From: Floccularia luteovirens
Taxonomy: Eukaryota; Basidiomycota; Agaricomycetes; Agaricales; Squamanitaceae
Length of the DNA: 64,000 bases
Assembly: GCA_009739215.1 (NCBI GenBank)
Contig: VSJF01000009.1
Span: 992,001-1,056,000, forward strand
Direction of reading: 5' to 3'
In this document: in pieces, positions 12,501-24,745 of the stretch
Numbering within the stretch: the stretch's first letter is position 1
How the letters are laid out: every line of letters begins with the position of its first letter
Notes under the pieces: generated by a model
Database searches by the model: none
What the model was told of the DNA's origin: nothing
Seen by the model: the letters and a program-made list of their open reading frames with translations, nothing else
Program-made: the position numbers and the translations under genes

Positions 12501-12771
12501 GCCTTATGGCGCTGTAATACAAATGCTTTTCTCGGGCTCAAAAGCAGACGCGGTAGCTAATGTGTTTCTCAACTATCTAGTGATGCATGATGGGTGGTTA
12601 CCACTCTATGCGTCAGTCATGATCTTCACCCGTGGGGCAAGATTGGGACTCTCATCTAATCAAAATAGCAAAATAACTCTTTTTGTTCACTTTGCAGTCT
12701 TGCTTTTCTGCGCATTCTCCAATCAATCCTAATAGTATACCATTCTTATATAGTAAGTTTTTTAATGGCAA

Positions 12772-13690
12772 GGTTCGGATTTGCATCGGTATTGAGCTGA
12801 GCTGCATGAGTGATGGGATTGAAAAAGTAAACTTTGTGGTCCATCTCTACCGCTGGAGGAAGTTAGCAAAAGCACAGGACGCAGGATAACTCGTGTGACT
12901 CTCTTTCTTATTTTTGCTCCATTTTATTCCGGCCCACTCTATCCACTTTCACAGTTTGTTTCTTCACCTGACATTACCTTATAAGAGATCCCGTGCATTC
13001 TTGGTAAAACATCAAGGCGTCGCGACAGTGACCATCTTGATATTTCACACACTTTGATCGATGCATGCCATATACATTGTAAATCTGCAACCACAAGCTT
13101 CAGTGGTCCGTCTGGCCGAGTCTTATAATCGAAGTGGTATGACACAAATCCGATAATTATAACATATCGTCTATCAAAAAAGATAAATCCTCGTTGTATC
13201 CTTTTGATTGCACTAGCTATGGGTCGATCATGCCTATATAACACAATGCTGCCAGCTTGTGTAGTTTGCATCGCACTTCCAGGTGAGGTGAAATCACTTG
13301 AAGTTGTGAGTATACTAACAAACACTGTAAATCAAACAATCACCGCCATTGCTTTCAAGTTGAGCATTGAATATTGAAAGGTTGAATCCAGATGTTGTCA
13401 ACTCTTCTTACATCTTCCTACATCTACGAATTCGTGATATTCTATGTGGCATTTAAGAGTCATAGATAGACAACTTATAGAATTAGGTATCTTAGGTGAG
13501 TCAAATCACGGCATCATTCGTTGAGATTCAGATATCTGATGAGACGAAGTAGACAGGTAGTTGCAATGTTGCAAGTATCCATCAAGAAAGGAAGTGCATA
13601 ACAAAACAAAATTGAGCTCTCACCTCGTTCTACTCATCTATTTCTTTGGCCGTCCCATGTTCGCAAAACTTGTTGCTCAATTCTTGGCAT
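12772..13690. repeat. Duplicated upstream segment, copy 2
   Basis: It pairs with 9300-10060 (see that entry for shared blocks) and carries the presumed promoter of copy B. Short A/T-rich insertions and deletions distinguish the two copies. Confidence 0.7.
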
Positions 13691-13697
13691 TGGTGTC

Positions 13698-15106
13698 ATG
13701 TTTTTCTCCCGTTGGTGAGTTACTCTGTTTAATTATATGCTTCTCAAAGTTCTCATTGAGGATCGAATTGTCCAGGTCTTTGATGTTTTTGGTTTCGATA
13801 GTCGGCCTCTGTTCCATCCTCAAAATCACAACTCAGACATGTTCAAATGACAACGAAATTGAAAATAAGCATATACCTCAAGTTATGTGGCTCAGTTTTG
13901 TTGTAGAGAGTGGAGATCCTGCATTCATCGATGCTCAGCTTGCAAACAAGACACTAGGCAGCAATCAGGGATTGGTGACTTCCATTGCTTGTGGAATAGC
14001 ACTCGTCCCTTACCAGTAAGTATGAGCTACACTGTTGCACACATATGTTTCCTAGCTCAAATGTTATAGCTTAGGTTATGTTATTCAAATCATAATCGAC
14101 ACTGTGTAGGTTCCGTGGTCAATAGCATCAATAGCATAGCATCATTATACTGACTGAGACTATCAGAACTCGCAATATTGTCGCTGAATCCAAACCTTTT
14201 GAAAATTTCCTGGCTGGTAGCCAAATATTGCCAAGATATCTAGACTCCCCATCTGTAGATTATAGTGATAATATTTTATCCACCATTTTATATCCTATCT
14301 CTTCCACCTCACCGACGGCTTCTACGCTTGACCCCACATTTACATCCGAACCTCCCATGCAAACCCTCCTATCCTCAGCTATCATGCCAAACCCCACTCC
14401 CCCACTTCCACCTCCACCTACCATGACAAGCTTCCCCAACGTGGTGACCAAGGCAGAAGTGACTTCCTTCACAACCCGAGTCGTAGCGACAACCAATCCG
14501 ACAATGCAATCGTCATCCCATGTGTCATTTTCCTTGTCATCATCTTCTTCCACCAAGTCATACCTTGTGATGTCTTCTCCGGTTCCATCATCATCCCTAA
14601 CGACATCAGAGACACAACTACCAAGCACAACTGCTTATGGAATCCCCACAACTAACCTAAAGTCTTCTTCAGCTCACATTGGTGAGATTGTGGGCGGAGT
14701 TCTAGGAGCTCTGGCTGGCCTGGGTGTTTTGGGAGGATTGTTCTACTATCGACGATGCAAAAAGAAGAAACCCTCTGCAAGTGACCCCGATCCATCATTT
14801 ATGGCCCAGCACACAAACCCCATAACACTTACCGCGTCTCGACCACATAGTGTCCTCTCGGGTTTGAGGGAAGAGTCGGGCCAGGCAATGTCGTTACTCG
14901 CTACGGAAGGGACAGTTGAAGAACCCACTCTTAACAGGGATGGACTCCATTTTTTGCAACAACGAGTAGACATACTGCAACAACGGATCTTGCAGATGGA
15001 ACATCGGCAGGACCCAAATATGACATGTTGTGAACCCAATTTTGATGATCCCCCACCAGAGTATCAATCATCTGCTCCTAGTAATTACCAGCAAACCTAT
15101 CGCTGA
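13698..15106 (+). CDS. Single-pass membrane protein with Ser/Thr-rich ectodomain and PPxY tail (copy B)
   Basis: Exons 13698-13714, 13776-14015, 14070-14105 and 14167-15106 give 410 aa with the same four-exon structure and phases as copy A. The ectodomain is nearly identical to copy A (TQTCSNDNEIENK, DPAFIDAQLANKTLGSNQG). The stalk is shorter. The membrane segment is HIGEIVGGVLGALAGLGVLG followed by YYRRCKKKK. The tail keeps a block that copy A has lost, a segment around LREESGQAMSLLATEG, then the Gln-rich coiled coil (LQQRVDILQQRILQM) and FDDPPPEY. It is intact. Copy A therefore has a tail deletion relative to copy B and copy C. Confidence 0.85.
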
Positions 15107-15446
15107 AAGGGGTTGCGGTGGATTTTTGCATTCTGAACCCTACACTCTGTCACTGACATACACTCAAGCACTCATTATTAGATAACAAAGTAACGCTCTT
15201 TTCTATTACAACCAACGCTGGGCTGATAGTCCCTTCCCCTCTTCCTGTCTAATTACAACACGAAACAATGATGAGCTTTTGGATAGCAATAAATACATCG
15301 CACAGGGTTCCGATAAGAATTACTTTCTCGCATGGGTCTCGCGCATGGAATTAGAGAAAGGATATAGATCAGCTTTTGCCGCTTCCAGAATAAATTTATC
15401 GCAGTTAATACATCTAACGAGATAGGTATATTAATTCCGAGGTGAG
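15107..15446. other. Intergenic, convergent 3' ends
   Basis: This lies between copy B (+) and the mitochondrial carrier (-). The first 100 bases resemble the 3' flank of copy A. No gene is seen. Confidence 0.5.
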
Positions 15447-16863
15447 TTAAACCAGCTTGTGCTTCCCATTCCACCTGTATGTTCTTGTCAGGCCGAATCT
15501 CAACCAAGAATTGAAGCAAACATACATATCCATAAAAAGATTCCACAAAACTGTGAACATCAATCCTTGCAAACCGTTGGCAAGGTATCTAGTTTTCAGT
15601 CCACGTCCAAATAATCCACGCCATCCATCAATAGCAATAACCGCACGCGCAGCGGACATATAACCAATACGCGTTTCATTAACTTGTCGATAAGTTTTCA
15701 CAACCCTAAGTGAGTTGGAAGAAGTATCAGAGATGACGGAGGCAACAAATCCAATGAACGCGCTTCGAGCAAGACTTTCTAATGTGGTATTTGCTTTGGG
15801 AAGGTTGGCTTCAAGGAAGTTGTATGTCCCAAACCACTGCGAACAATGAATATTGTGTAATCCACTTTGATTAAGATGCTTACCGGATAATGCCCAACAA
15901 ATGTGGCTGCAGCTGTTGCAATGGCACCATACCACATGGTTCCAATCCCATACAATTTGATCTGTAGCATTCTGTTAGTCGAGGAACTTGAAGAGAACAG
16001 ACAAGCCAGGTCGTACACGAGTTCTGAGAATCTCAACCCCTGGCTTTCCTTGGGTTTGCAGAGTAGTCTTGATGGTATCAATGGGAGTCAGTATCATACG
16101 AAAAGCTGCCGCTGCCAGAGAGGCAAAGACAGTTTTGACCAGCGAAGGTAGTTCCTTCATATAAGGATTTGATTCCAGTAATGCGAATATACCAGCATTG
16201 GCAGCAGTATCTCCAAAACGAGACAATGGTCCCTGGAAAAGGGCTGCCGTCAAACCCTGATAGTAACGCGTCCAGCCACCATCATCGTGAAGTGTCTTAA
16301 TAGCTTGAGTCATGGTTGATCCATAGCGGTATTGGTAGTTCATGACCGTTCGGAGGGGCTAGGACAGACGTAAGACACGGGGAACAGATAACACTGGTCA
16401 GGATTTGATTACCATAAGAGTCAACACTTGCAGCACCATTGCTATTGTGTAGGAGGAGCATGATCAGGCGGAGGTGACATGTACCCTTTTTTTTTAGTAT
16501 AACGAACCTGCAGCACCACTAAGGCCCCCTCCTAGCGCACGCTTTAACGCCTTTCCGAGGTCGAACTATGGAAAAGGTTGTCCACATTAGATGATACACA
16601 TATCCCAAAGGACTCACGTCAACATCTCCCGCATCAATGAATCCTTTAATAAGCAGGGTCAACCCAACGATTCCCAACACCATCAATAGGCTGTAGAATG
16701 CCCATGTTTTCCAGCCAATCTGTTTCTCAGAAGGATCCTGGATCACAGCAAGTTCTTCCTCGCCGATACTAATTCCTCGTTCATCCTGTACAGGCGGGGA
16801 TGCGAGCAGCGGTTGACGTTCGCTATCGACAGCAGTGGCCGAAGGGACTTTGGCTGTAGACAT
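15447..16863 (-). CDS. Mitochondrial carrier family protein with N-terminal extension
   Basis: Six exons (16618-16863, 16508-16565, 16413-16441, 16017-16358, 15884-15961, 15447-15836) join in phase to 380 aa. Residues 1-60 are hydrophilic (RQPLLASPPVQDERG) and are followed by an extra hydrophobic helix, FYSLLMVLGIVGLTLLIKGF, before the carrier fold. Carrier repeats then follow: ALGGGLSGAAAMVLQVLTLM with degenerate PLRTVM, PLSRFGDTAANAG, a canonical PIDTIKTTLQTQGK signature, YGIGTMWYGAIATAAATFVG, and a third repeat with SSNSLRVVKTYRQ. Only the second PxDxxK motif is canonical. The family moves metabolites across the inner mitochondrial membrane; this subgroup is conserved in fungi, but I cannot assign its substrate. 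A 29-base exon and five short introns make it easy to mis-annotate. It is intact. Confidence 0.88.
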
Positions 16864-17101
16864 GGATGAATACTGAAGGAAGGCCTATCGGGACTTGCCT
16901 TGATGATAAAGGGCAGTCAAGGTTTATGATACACGGATGCTAGCCGTGGCCTTACTCATCAACTATGTGATTCGCTCAAATATATGAAGTGTGTGGGATA
17001 CTGTGTACTACATAAGATATATATATTAGGTGTTACGAAGAAAAAGTTAATTTTATCTTGTTAATGCTACAGTGCGCTTTCAAAATTTCGGGTGGGCGGG
17101 G

Positions 17102-17501
17102 TTAGGCGACAACTGGAGAAGGACGAGGAACATCGTCTCGTAACGTGAGGTTCTCGAGGGCATCTTCCAAGGTCCCATCATCATCATCATCGTCATCATC
17201 ATCACTGATCTCGTTGTCTCCTTCGTCTTCGTCTTCATCTGAAGATACATCTTCAAAATCAAGCTGAATTGGCAACGTAATCAACAAAAAGGGTGCGTCG
17301 AGAGATTTGGATACGCACTGGATCATAGATTACACGAATTATAAGGCTACAGCTGGGACATGTAGCAATGTCCTCACAATTTTTGAGCTGAGAGCGAGAG
17401 ATCTCAAAACGATCACCGCAAGGACAAGGAAAGTGGTAGACCTGCTTGTCCGAGTCCCAAAGCATGTCCTCAATCTCTACTTCATCATAGTATGCACCCA
17501 T
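17102..17501 (-). CDS. DPH3: Diphthamide biosynthesis protein 3 (CSL-type zinc finger)
   Basis: Two exons (17319-17501 and 17102-17263) give 114 aa. The start [13 protein letters not shown] and the CSL zinc-binding core ([11 protein letters not shown], then [13 protein letters not shown]) are diagnostic of Dph3/Kti11. This small iron- or zinc-binding electron donor serves diphthamide formation on elongation factor 2, and in yeast also the Elongator tRNA modification pathway. The four zinc-finger cysteines are present. The second exon encodes an acidic tail with a run of about nine Asp (from the GAT repeat near 17176-17205), longer than in the yeast protein. It is intact. Confidence 0.96.
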
Positions 17502-17703
17502 GACAAGCGCGGCAGCTTTGACTTTGCCAGGAGACTATGGTATAGAATTGAAAGCTACTGATTACTGGCTACCACACTGTACTCTAAAACAATTACTAAT
17601 CACAATCAAATTTAGAAATCATTATCAAAGTCTAAAATTTAAAAGTTTGTCCGACAGAGAAACAGACCACAATTATTAAAACTAAAACTAGGTGTGTATT
17701 ATA

Positions 17704-20700
17704 CTACGAATCTCTAATAATGTCAGGCTCGTCGATAAATATATTTCCAACGTTTTTCCATGAAGCTTTCGAATTCCCTCCAAGTTTCCAAACTCGTTCT
17801 CTTTCCGCCCAATATTCTAAAGTACCTTCTCCAACTTTGGAAGGAGTCCATACCCTCTCCCCAGTATCCCCATCCGTTTCTGCTCTGAACCATCTCGGTT
17901 TATGTGGAGGTAATCGCCCATCCTCCCTGGCCTTTCTGATAGCACGCTGTTTCTCCTCTTGCTGAACCTTGAGGTCATTTGCTAAATCATATTTCCCGAG
18001 TTCGAATGCACGCTGATCTGGGCGAAGACGACAATCCGTCGGGCATAGGAAGGGCTTGAGTGTGGTTTTCGGACAATCATTCAGTGTTATAGCGAACGGG
18101 GTGAGGTTGAATGGGGACCCTGGAATTTTTTCCGAATTTCTCCAAAGTAGAATATATTCCGGCTGGGAGGTGGGGGATTGTGGGCTGCTGACGTGGGTGT
18201 CTGGATGAAGCTGCTCTTCTCCTATCCCTGCTTGTTTCGCAATCAACTGCGAGTTCCATCGTCCAGCAATCATATATGCCACTCTCCCGGCCGAATCAGC
18301 AACCTGACCAGAAATTTCAAATGCATCGCGTCCTCGCCACCCTCTAGGTTTAAATGTTAATATACATTCTTCATTTGTTCTATGATTTGTGATCTAGAGA
18401 GAGGAGTTGTGACCATATCAGTTTGGTTCGGTGGCAGGCGAAAATATACTCACAATCATATCTCCATAATGATCAATAGTAGGAGAACCAAGAATGAAAC
18501 CAGAAATATTTGATGTTACTTTCTTCCAGCTATAATGTTCAACAACCAGCCCAGCCTTACCGGGCGCCTTGGGGTATCCCGGAGCGAGTTCGGTGGGTAG
18601 GAGTAGTTCCACGTGTGCTACGCCAGTAGGGCGAATTTCGAAGGATTTTCCCATAAACTTGTTCTGAGCATCAACCTATAATGAACCTTGTTAGCAGATA
18701 TCCAGAACGTTGTGACATCAGATTTACTTCTCCAAAGTAGTGCCAAGAAGGAGACTCTGCCCAGCATGCGGATATAGGAGGATGATGGCTGACTTGTTCT
18801 GACATATAGCGATACTTCTTATCGTGACGGACATACTCAAATGTCTCGCTCTAAATGTGACCTGATAAGAAAAAATAGTCACCAGATTGTCTTTTGACGT
18901 ACCAGCATCGGATTGAAAGGCTTCGCAATACGACCAATAGTTGAGGAATAGTTCGACATTGCGAATGCAGCCACAAAGGCTATACGTCGAAGTGAATCTT
19001 TTTCTTGCGATGCGACATCAACTAGAGATAGAACGTTATTCATTGAAACTTGTAAACGCGTTGAAGGGCTACACACGGCACTCTGAAAATTCCATATCCT
19101 CAGCCTATTATAATGATTCAGTAGACATAAACATCTCAAAAGTCAGTTTACTCACCATCCTTTGCAGCATACTTGTCGGTTCATTGAATGATACTGGAAA
19201 GCTGATCTTCGTCAAGTCCTTCCCGATGCTATGTTTCAGAACAGACCACAAACTAACACTCGGCCGGTCATCGCTAAGATCCAAAGTCTTCCTCAGGTTC
19301 ATATATCCCAAATATGCCTCCGTGTTTATATGCTTGGGTAGGATAAGATCGGATTGTGTATGAGACAGAGAGTCGGGCACGACAAGGTTGGGAAGGTTGT
19401 TTGTTTCAATGGCGTCGAAGAATTCGTCTTCTTCATCTGTATCGAAATCATCATCCAGGTCTTTATCTTTTTCAACCGCTACCTCTTTGGGAGGAGATGA
19501 TATAGTTTCCATGATAGCAATCCTCGCTGGCTGACTCTGGCTTTTATCAACAGATGGAATATTTACTTTGACTGGAGAGGACATGACATGCGGTGTGGAT
19601 TTCAGTGATGGGGGAGCCTCAGATAACGCAGATGTCGGAGATGTTGGTTCTTCAGAAACTGAAACGGCTAGCAAGGGCGGACTGAAAGCAGAAGGTCGTC
19701 TTTTTGCAATATGAAAGTTGTCACGGCCCCCAGTCGCGATGCTTGGACCAAAAGTGCGACTCCCTCGCCTTCTACTTCGTGCTCGTAACTCTTGTTCCAG
19801 GGTTTCACCTTCTCTAATAACGGTTGCAAGACTCTCCTCCCAGAATGACTGTCGTCCTCTCTCTTTACGTAGTTGTTTTCTCCACCATTCGTCCCGATCT
19901 CTAGCCATCTGTACATATTCGGTCAACAGCCCCTGAATAGTCGTGAATGAATCTTGCAGAGCCGTTTTCAATTCCGCAGTCTTATGTGGGGTGTCAGGTG
20001 GTAATGTAAGATTAGAAAGTAACTGTGATGTAAGTTCCAACTGCGCAGCAGCTGTGTTCCCGTGTAAATCGAATATTCCTTCATGTGGTGGTGACTTGCT
20101 TTCTGAATCAGCAGAGGTATCATCGGCATCATCGACTCCCTGCTCCACTGTATGCGTTCTGGATGGGAGCTTGTCTCCATTCTCAATCAAATTTGGACTC
20201 GCATCGCCCTCAACCTCTGAGTGCACATGTAAACTATTCCCAGATGATTGGCCAATGTCTTGCTCTGGAGTATAACGACCACTATGTCTGAAATTCACAG
20301 ACATACTATGCGAATGCGTCGAGGTTGAGGGTTTAACGGGATTCGATTCGCTCTCGGCGCTTTTTCTTCGAGCATCAGTATCATGGTTTCTATGCCATGC
20401 AATACTTTGACTAATTGCTTGTGTCCACCGGGACGCTTCGACAGGATGATTGGCTTTCAAGTACCATTTTTGTGCGCCAGAGTGGTGTCCGCGTGAAGGC
20501 ATTGATTGGATCTCGAATCGTAAGCGTTCTGAAACCTTGAGAATTGCTGTCTTCATAGATATTGATCCACGACTTGCGATAGTCTCATCTGCTTGGTGGC
20601 GATAATCTGTGATATTGTGTCATTTAAAATAAAAAGTTGGTCGAACCATAGCATATACGTACATGACAGGACACCTCCTTTCAGGACAAACCATCGCGTA

Positions 20701-21723
20701 TTGTAACCCTTAGCTACATTTGTGTATTTGTTCAAATATCCCTTCATCGCAGGAGGCTCAGATACCGGTCCGGTCGGATTGATTAGCGACCTATCATGAT
20801 TGGCAACTAGGTATACCATCAGCACTCGGAGTAATAACCAAAAAATAACATGAAGACTGACATTGTCGTAGGAAAACCCTGACACGCTCGTCTTTACCTG
20901 AACCTTCGTACGCCATCTTTCCTTGCCGATTTCTCACAAAGACATCAGCGCCCGCGCGAACAGCCAACTCTATTAAGCGTAGGTCCTTTCTCTTAGCGGC
21001 CTCGTGAAGTAAAGAAGACCCAGATCCATCATCTAAATACGACAGGTCTACAAATTTAACGCGTGGGATCTCAAGGAGATGTAGTAGGCCTGGTGACGGA
21101 GGATCCATTATAGGAGAGAGTATGTAGCTTCGTAGCAAGGAGCGATATGACGCATTCAAGAATGCACGTGAATCTGGAAGCATGGTGTAAGCTAGCTGAG
21201 GTATCAGAGAAGAGAGAAAACGACAAACCATTGATTGCGTTGACAACGTCTTTCCCTCTGGCAACTTCTTTGCAGGAGCGACCTTGGCTATCCAGCAGAG
21301 TATCATCAATGTTCTCTTGTTCAAGCAATATGTTTACTATATCGACACGGCCGAGCGACGCCGCCAAGTGAAGGGCGGTCGTCCCCGAACCAGGTGGATG
21401 TACACCATTGGGTGAAATTGCACGGTGAGATAGAAGCAGGGTAACAGTTTCAACTGGAATGAAAGGTGAATAGTTTCTATGTAACATTCATTACTGGTAC
21501 TTACCAGAGCCACAACGAACTGCAAGGTGCAAAGCTGCCGCCCCTGTGTCGATATTCCCCCCAATTGAAGACCGCTTGTCTTTGCCGATCTCCGTTAGAA
21601 ATGGATGTATTAATGCAGGATCCCCTAACAAAAGAGGTGAGACAGCGCATGTAACCATTGAAGGTGAAGGACCATACCACTACGAAGGGCGGACAACAGT
21701 TTGACTTGATGTAAAGGCTCCAT
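17704..21723 (-). CDS. Oxysterol-binding protein, ankyrin-PH-FFAT-ORD (Osh1/Osh2 type)
   Basis: Eleven exons (21678-21723, 21505-21624, 21229-21453, 20862-21173, 20663-20806, 19156-20606, 19077-19104, 18903-19021, 18728-18850, 18454-18675, 17704-18393) join in phase to 1159 aa. Ankyrin repeats occupy about residues 35-230 ([33 protein letters not shown]). The PH domain starts near 256 ([20 protein letters not shown]). A textbook FFAT motif, EFFDAIE, sits near 675 after an acidic stretch and predicts binding to VAP in the ER. The ORD follows, with [29 protein letters not shown] (the PI4P-contacting His pair) and the C-terminal [13 protein letters not shown] block. Such proteins exchange sterols for PI4P at ER contacts with Golgi or vacuole. 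The normally conserved LGETFE reads LSETFE here, at an intron junction. Confidence 0.95.
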
Positions 21724-22425
21724 GCTTCCTGTAGAGGGAATTTAGCCAGAAACGTTTAGCAGCAGACTTCTGCATTACCATTCGACCCCGTATATGAAGT
21801 CACTGACTTCGTGTCCGTCATCTCGGTGGTTGAGCACAGGATTATGGGAGCCGTAGAAGAACACGATTGTGTGCGTATTCAAACACCTGTATGTTCCGGT
21901 GGAATATTCTTAGAAATAGGAAAGGAACGTTGTGGCAGAATCCACCAATTGGGACTTTTGGGGTTAACACTAAGGCCTGAGGAAATTCAGGCACGTGGTT
22001 CTCAACGTGTGCTTCAGCGGGAGTGCTGGATATGCAAGATACAGAAACAAAGTTGGCGTTGGGACTGAGAGGAAAGATGTGACAAAGGAGAGGTTGTGGT
22101 TGGAAAGTAAGAGTTTGGCACTGAGCACGCTCCGTAGTAGTTCTGATCTGGGGTACTGGTGACGGTGTAGCTATTGTTTACGTACAATATTATGTCCAAT
22201 ATTTAAATATTTACACTTTGACCCTGTCTTGCAGCTTTGACCTTCATTAATTAAATACAAACCAACCATATTGCTTCTTGTAGGTAACAGGAGTTTCCAG
22301 CTGCAGCCCCCGGAGCATCTAAATAGAATTTATAGAGAGTCACATCAGAATACCACCAATAACCCAAACAAGGGATTCTCGGAGTTACACAATTACTGAT
22401 GACGTCGTTTGCCGGGTACCACTAG
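21724..22425. other. Upstream region of the oxysterol-binding protein gene
   Basis: A gap of 0.7 kb between two minus-strand genes holds the ORP promoter and the 3' flank of the next gene. No other gene is supported; an open frame at 21811-22068 (+) has no recognisable content. Confidence 0.4.
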
Positions 22426-23392
22426 CTAGTAGTGATGACAGATACTTGGGAGGAGGTTCATCCATTCATCATGATTCGACCTATTAGTCGGTAATTGATG
22501 TTGCTCCACCTGCTGGATCTGCTCCTGCAAATAATATATGCGTTGTTGGAATCCATTCATTTCCTCTCTGTGAGAAGGACGTTGTTGATTGAGGTGTTGG
22601 GTCGCAAGTGTAGATATTTTCTGGCGTAATCGTACCACTTCATGCCGGGATTGTTCTACTGAAATCAGAGCTGCCCTGGGGGTACCAGAAGGTTTTCTGA
22701 TAGGGAAATTCTGCGGAGAAGGTGGCGTGACAATGGACGTCGTATCGATCATTCGGAGTGGGTGCATTGATAAGTGGCTATTTTGTGATGTGGTCGTCTG
22801 AGAAAGACGTTGAACTTTCACTAGAGGGAGATGTTGGGGTAGATCTAAGAATGGAGATATTTCCGTAGTGCCATTTTTTCTACGCTTGGATCATAAGTAG
22901 TAAAATACCACTCCAAGAACAAATGCTATGACTGCCGTGCCTCCGATAACTGCGCCGGAAATCTCACCTATATGAATATTATGAGGCTGTGAACCAGTTG
23001 CTGTGCTTGGTTGAGTTTCAGTAACAGTTCCTTCTGTCAAAGTGCTTGGTTCATCAAATGATGCACTACTTGGTCTAGGCGGCGACGGTAGAGGACTTGT
23101 GATTGACGAGGGCCAGGGGGTTGTGAATGTGGACCTGATAGGCGTTGTGGGCGATATTGCCTTGATGATGGTGGGGGCCATAGTTTGAAATAATGTGTCT
23201 GTGATAGTGACAGCACAAACCACATCAACTTGCCGTCGGACATTTACAGCCCCTACTTTCTCTGGTTTCGGAGTGTTGTGTTGACGCCGAATCATACTAT
23301 TACATTTGAGTATGACCCACAAACATATAAATATGTACTCACCAGATATAGTAGTTTGTTGTTACAACCTGGGGTGCGTAGCAGTCGACCAT
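22426..23392 (-). pseudogene. Divergent Ser/Thr/Pro-rich membrane protein (copy E), interrupted by a stop after the membrane helix
   Basis: Exon 1 (23343-23392, MVDCYAPQ...) splices to 23296. A Thr/Ser/Pro-rich ectodomain then leads to NIHIGEISGAVIGG and a membrane helix ending FVLGVVFYYL, where TGA (22891-22893) stops it at about 160 aa. The same frame continues open for another 155 codons: SKRRKNG (the expected basic stop-transfer), then a Gln/Arg-rich coiled coil (MNGFQQRIYYLQEQIQQVEQ) like that of the other copies. The shared HIGEI membrane-proximal motif and the coiled coil place it in the same superfamily as copies A-D, but it lacks the PPxY tail and the short-first-exon structure. A CGA-to-TGA change would explain the stop. 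An additional 5' UTR intron is possible. Confidence 0.65.
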
Positions 23393-24745
23393 ATCGTTAA
23401 TATGTAAATTTGACTACAACAGAAATGCGTCAGTCAAAATCGTAGGAAATACGAGAGAATAATTTACCGGCGAACGGAATGCATAAAACAAGGAATCAGC
23501 TGGCAGAGATGGATGGCTGCTTATATATGGAGGGCTGCGGCTATATTGGACAACTCTGAGAACAATTATCTCCACTGTTGTCTCCTACTGGCTTCTGTTG
23601 ATGTCGGAGAAGAGACGAGAGCGTCCTGCACCTATCCTCTCCCTAGGACGTCCGTGCCCAAGCCATTTAGATACCCCTTATCAAATCATTTTTCTTGGTC
23701 GGATCACAAAGTCTACACCACTCGAAGAATTAGGTACCCATAACACCCAACATTTCAATGCATCAGAACTTCTGAGCGAGCGGTGATGCATGATGGGTGA
23801 AAGTGAGCGGAGCACAACCATATTCCTAATCATGATGAAAATTTCTTTGATTGTCTTCATGGTGGTTGAAGGAATATAATAATTCGAGGCAAGCGCCTTT
23901 CAAATAATCGTTTGACGACTCGGTTGTTGCGCAGTATAGCTATACAATTAAATACGGCACTTACAACCTCATTGTTATTATAACAGCCGAATAATAGTAG
24001 TGATTCCGTTCGGAATGATTGTTGGGGGGCACATGCACACCTCAAGTGAGACCCCGACCCGAGCACAATCCGGCATGAAAGTGGACATATATCCCCATCC
24101 AACCCGTCGCTAGTGGTTTACAGCCGGGTGTACGGACCAACACAATTCGGAAAGCAGAAACGAAAAAAATAGTATGAACGCGTCAGTGTATGTCATAAAT
24201 AAACTTTGCAACAGACCAAGAAAACGTACTTACATATGAACAAACACGTAACATATACACCACATATATCTTTCCCCATTTGTAACATTGGTTGATGGCA
24301 CAAGGTACGTGAGGGATCCGCTATGTTTGTACTCCTTCCGTAATGAACCCTACAGGCTAATGCAATAGCCTTTCACTACAGATGACAACGAAACTATAAC
24401 GGCAGCGGCAGGTACCACCGACGGCGGAAGACAAATTTCTTTTTCAAGCCTTTTATTCGATGGAATAATGCAACCCAGAAAGAACACGTGAACTCTTGCA
24501 TTTCGTATCCCAGTTAGAGCACCCGTATAACTTGTCGAAGTCTACATGAACCACGGACGTGTTGAAATGACCATAAGTTTCTAGTATTTTTTTTTATCGT
24601 TCGTTGTACATCTTTGTCTGGAAGTTGGGTGTTCTGTTCTTTCTCCACCGGTGGTGACTTAGACTTGTTGTAAACCTGAGTGGATTCAGCACTACTCCAG
24701 TATCTGCAAAGCAAATTTCAGTGACTAAACAGAGGTTACAATTTC
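23393..24745. other. Intergenic region
   Basis: This gap of 1.35 kb holds the upstream region of copy E and the 3' flank of the HAD gene. I see no coding signal beyond short open frames and no repeat. Confidence 0.4.

Larger units (their letters stand above)
11488..13697. other. Intergenic region with coding-deleted third copy and repeats
   Basis: There is no intact gene here. It holds the 3' flank of copy A, a segment related to the inverted-repeat arms (about 11718-11910), a third copy of the membrane gene's flanks with its coding part missing (about 12150-12500), and from about 12770 the duplicated upstream segment of copy B. Short open frames such as 12001-12222 and 12523-12732 have no recognisable content. 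Confidence 0.6.

Noticed and set aside
13561..13700. Longer N-terminus for copy B beginning with MQCCKYPS or MFAKLVAQF
   Set aside because: Those frames do not splice in phase to the conserved ectodomain, and the ATG equivalents are missing in copy A. The MFFSRW start with a 17-base exon works in copies A-D.
17174..17205. ATC/GAT microsatellite
   Set aside because: It encodes the acidic tail of DPH3 in frame, so it is part of the gene rather than a free repeat.
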